A stretch of DNA of 55,941 nucleotides, taken from positions 424,180 to 480,120 of the forward strand of contig NC_018261.1 of NCBI RefSeq assembly GCF_000227135.1. Direction: 5' to 3'. Each line of letters starts with the position of its first letter. Within the stretch, counting starts at the first letter, position 1. This stretch comes from Leishmania donovani. Its lineage: Eukaryota > Euglenozoa > Kinetoplastea > Trypanosomatida > Trypanosomatidae. The notes below the pieces were generated by a model. The model did no database searches. It was not told where the DNA came from and saw only the letters and a program-made list of their open reading frames with translations. A program made the translations under genes and the position numbers. Of the stretch, positions 53,326 to 55,941 are shown one piece after another.

Positions 53326-53535
53326 GCGCTTTCTCCTGTGCGCAGTGCGTGCAGCAAAGTCTGGAGAGCTGTGGCCACTCGTGCCATCCGAATGGCATCG
53401 CCGCTTGTAGTGCCTTACAAGAGATGAGCGCACGCGAGCGCGATAAGCGTAGCACCGACTCTGTGCCAGCGTGCGCTCAAAGGATTCTTTCTGTTCGTGT
53501 GTGTAGATGTTGGCAGTGTGACTGCTCCCGACTGA

Positions 53536-54162
53536 ACACTTCCCCTCCCCCCACCCAACGCGTGTCCCTTCTGGGCCACACAGCAGGAGCCAAGCACCAC
53601 TCCACCCCTCTGGCCGGCCCCACAGGCCCCCACCTCGCGTGGTGCAAGGCAGCCGTAGACACACGCGCTGCAGCAATGCGCCGACTCAGTCATCGGAGCA
53701 CCGCCTCGGCCTCAAGCTCTACCGACCCCCCGTGCTGCAGGTCGCCTCACAGCCGCTCCTACTGTGCCAGTCGTTACTTGGCGAGTCTCTCTCCGGGTGG
53801 CTCAGGCCCCCCACCCACCACCACCACCAGTCGGCAGTGCGAGGGTCGGGGTGGAGTATGCTCGAGTCACGCTGGCACTCCGCCCATCATATGGATTGGC
53901 GCAGGCGTGTTCACCGTCGCAGGTCGCTTCGGCGCAACGCCATCCAGGCCTGGTCCCCCGACATCAGTAGCGGCGAATCGCTCTGACCTCCCCACGTCGT
54001 GGGTTCTGGACCCTGCCACCACCAGAGGTGGCCCCGCATTAGCAGGCGCAGGGGGGGGGTGAGGGGCTGCTTGGCTTCCCTAAGCACACAGAGAGTGGGG
54101 GAGGGGTGCTGAGTCTTGTGACACCACCACACACTGAGAGGTGTGCCTCCCCTTCCCCTGTC
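53536..54162 (-). mobile_element. Dispersed repeat B, inverted copy
   Basis: Reverse complement of 15024-15650 over about 625 bases. Translated stretches of about 99 codons are identical in both, implying near-complete nucleotide identity over at least 300 bases. Unrelated flanks set the ends. At the one base that differs between 14.9 and 15.3 kb, this copy agrees with the 14.9-kb version. Confidence 0.7.
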
Positions 54163-55009
54163 ATCATCATCAGGGGCGAGGAGGGGCGGCCAAAAGAAAA
54201 ACGACTCGGCACATCGCAATAAGGACGGTGAGTGTACTGGCATCCCTTCTCGCGCCTGTTTGCGGCTCGCGCTCATACCGGCCTCTACGTGTCTCTGTGT
54301 TTCCGTACTTGGCCATCGCATGGCAGTGGCTTGCACAACAAACAGGGACACCGACATACAGGGACGCGTGCACACACTTGGCTACATGTATCGGAGGGAC
54401 GTGTCATCGGTGCAGCTATTCGCTGCCATATTCGCATATGCCAAAGAAAAGAGAAACAGAATCTATGAACATTGTTGATCCCCTAGCGTCGTTTACGGGG
54501 TCAGACATGCGACGTTACTGTTGAGAGAGTGACACACGCTCACCATCCTTTCTCAACTGCCTCACCCCACTTACTGTACAACTCGCGCTCGGCGTCGGGC
54601 CCCGTCGCTCCTCCGACTCCCAGTTAGCGTGTGCACATCTATGTGTTCGTGCTTTGGCATTCAGACGCACATATCCACCGCATCTCCATAGCGAGGTAGC
54701 TGCAGTATCGTCACCCAAGCCTGTCGCACGTGCCGTTCTGCAGATCATGCCAACTCGTGTCACTCCTCCTCTTCCCTTTCTCTTTGCTTTCCTATTCCTA
54801 TCCTTGTTTGCGGGCTGCTTCTGCTGGCTTCGGGTTCTCCCTTCGTTGCTACACTGACACCCTCGTCGTACAATTTCAGTCGGAGGAGGAGAGCGTCTCA
54901 GCTGAGCGGCGTAGTCGTTTTCGCGTTGGTGCTCTCTGGTACCTTTTGCTTTCCGTGTCTGTTTTGGTGTTGCTACTGTTCTCAGTCGGAACCCCTTGCA
55001 TGTATTTCT

Positions 55010-55058
55010 TCTTTCCTCCTCCTCCTCTCCGTTCTTGCCATCTCTGTCACTCACACAG
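55010..55058 (+). promoter_or_regulatory. Candidate spliced-leader acceptor for terminal gene
   Basis: A T/C-rich tract (TTTCCTCCTCCTCCTCTCC and following) ends with CACACAG, with AG at 55057-55058. The 5' UTR would be about 170 bases before the ATG at 55230. Confidence 0.45.
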
Positions 55059-55229
55059 ACCCAGGGCACGAACTGTTTGTGATTCGCTGTGTTTTCGCTG
55101 CTGCCCCAGAGGCGAGCGAGGTAGCGCTGTCACTGAGCGGCAGTAAACAAAGGTAAGACACAACAGCACCCCGTCGTCGTCATCGCACGCACTCTGGGGG
55201 ACGCACACACAGAGTCGGACGTGGTAGAG

Positions 55230-55941
55230 ATGCTCTACAGACGAGCGCTCGTGCTGTCGAGGCGGTCGCTGGCGGCGTACACTTTGCCTGCCTGCAGCGC
55301 CAGCGTGCGCTTCTGCGCCTCCTCCGCACTGCCGCCCTCGTCGTCATCATCTGACAAGCCGACGGCGGCGGCGAAGACACCTTCTGCGGGAACGCAGGCC
55401 GCGCCAGCAGCGAAGCAGGGCGAGGCGGACACCGCAGCTGCGGATACGGTGGCTGCCGCCGGCACCCCAAGCAGGCAAGGAGCCACTTCGCCATCATCTG
55501 AGGAGGGAGTCTTTGCGCCTGCGCCGGCTTCGGTGTCTCCATCGAGCACTGGTGCCGAGGCTAGCACAAAGGAGCCGCCGCAGCCGCACGAAAGAGGAGG
55601 GACTTCACCGCCAGAGAAGCCGACGCCACCAGCACAGGGGGCGAATGTAAATGACGCCTTCGCCAAAGATCGCGTCGTGCCGCGCGGGTTCGAGGCGTTT
55701 TACGCGAAGAACATCGTGTCGAAGATGCTGCCGCAGCGCAGTCCGACTGATGCGGTGCAGCGCGCCTATACAATGTCGCCGCAGGAGCGCGTTCTGATTG
55801 CGCAGATCGCGGCACGGGCACGGCTGCAGCGGACGTGGCGCCACCTTGGCATCCTCTCGGTGTTGCTCTCCGCACTTATTGGATACCGGTGGTACACGGC
55901 GCAGGCGCGGCTTGACGCTGACGTGTCGAACTACAAGGCGG
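55230..55941 (+). CDS. Probable mitochondrial membrane protein, 3' end beyond window
   Basis: An open frame of 237 codons from ATG to the window edge with no stop, so the C terminus is missing. The first about 32 residues are rich in Arg, Ser, Leu and Ala with no acidic residue, like a mitochondrial presequence. Residues about 33-145 are Ala/Pro/Ser/Thr-rich and likely disordered. Residues 146-200 look ordered (RGFEAFYAKNIVSKML and a Gln/Arg/Ala-rich helix). A hydrophobic segment at about 206-222 (LGILSVLLSALIGY) is a probable membrane anchor. Codon use is strongly GC-ending, as in the other genes. I recognise no family. A kinetoplastid-specific inner-membrane or chaperone-type protein is one possibility, but function is unknown. 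Confidence 0.75.
   Translation, partial: MLYRRALVLSRRSLAAYTLPACSASVRFCASSALPPSSSSSDKPTAAAKTPSAGTQAAPAAKQGEADTAAADTVAAAGTPSRQGATSPSSEEGVFAPAPASVSPSSTGAEASTKEPPQPHERGGTSPPEKPTPPAQGANVNDAFAKDRVVPRGFEAFYAKNIVSKMLPQRSPTDAVQRAYTMSPQERVLIAQIAARARLQRTWRHLGILSVLLSALIGYRWYTAQARLDADVSNYKA

Larger units (their letters stand above)
51554..55229 (+). other. Intercoding region, SET protein to terminal gene
   Basis: About 3.7 kb. 51554-52900 is UTR or spacer with a G-run near 52074-52084 and T/C-rich tracts. 52920-53520 is a GC-rich island of about 600 bases with two short protein-like ORFs. 53536-54162 is the inverted dispersed repeat B. 54163-55229 returns to T/C-rich spacer with an acceptor at 55057-55058. 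No full-length gene recognised. Confidence 0.6.

Noticed and set aside
53247..54062. 271-codon + strand frame through the GC-rich island and inverted repeat B
   Set aside because: Most of it is the repeat, where GC-rich DNA keeps several frames open on both strands. The same peptides appear in the 15-kb copy out of any gene context.

Overview
The window reads as one strand of a Leishmania-type kinetoplastid chromosome. Every credible gene lies on the + strand with no introns. Genes are separated by long, pyrimidine-rich intercoding stretches with CA/GT microsatellites, and polypyrimidine-AG trans-splice acceptors precede the starts. Three amastin genes, an amplification-prone ABCB P-glycoprotein, a kinetoplastid-type FYVE/WW class I myosin and SIDER-like dispersed repeats all fit Leishmania. 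From memory, the gene order resembles the chromosome 34 block holding P-glycoprotein, myosin I and uracil phosphoribosyltransferase. Species cannot be fixed from the sequence alone.

Layout: 1-14 kb holds three diverged delta-type amastins (1359-1955, 6187-6798, 13345-13926), spaced 4-6.5 kb apart. The intervening DNA carries six assembly gaps (four within the amastin stretch, two just after it), a 625-bp tandem unit with a SIDER-like core, microsatellites and G-rich runs. 13.9-23.8 kb is a nearly 10-kb stretch with no recognisable gene, containing a second dispersed-repeat family (about 15.0-15.65 kb) and another copy of the SIDER-like element (about 17.8-18.4 kb). 23.8-51.6 kb is a conserved core: full-length P-glycoprotein, myosin I with WW and FYVE-like modules, a hypothetical coiled-coil protein, a carnosine N-methyltransferase-like protein, an EF-hand protein, uracil phosphoribosyltransferase and a SMYD-type TPR-MYND-SET protein. 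51.6-55.2 kb is mostly non-coding. It contains two short protein-like ORFs and, directly beside them, an inverted copy of the 15-kb repeat. A partial gene for a probable mitochondrial membrane protein runs off the right edge from 55230.

The genes do not form a functional operon. They are best read as one polycistronic transcription unit resolved by trans-splicing and polyadenylation, with expression set mainly by 3' UTRs. The most notable structural point is that near-identical inverted repeats of about 620 bp (15.02-15.65 and 53.54-54.16 kb) bracket the P-glycoprotein-to-SMYD core. This geometry could seed drug-selected linear amplicons. The five 99-N gaps each have a left-flank sequence repeated on the right, so several apparent duplications are probably unmerged contig ends.
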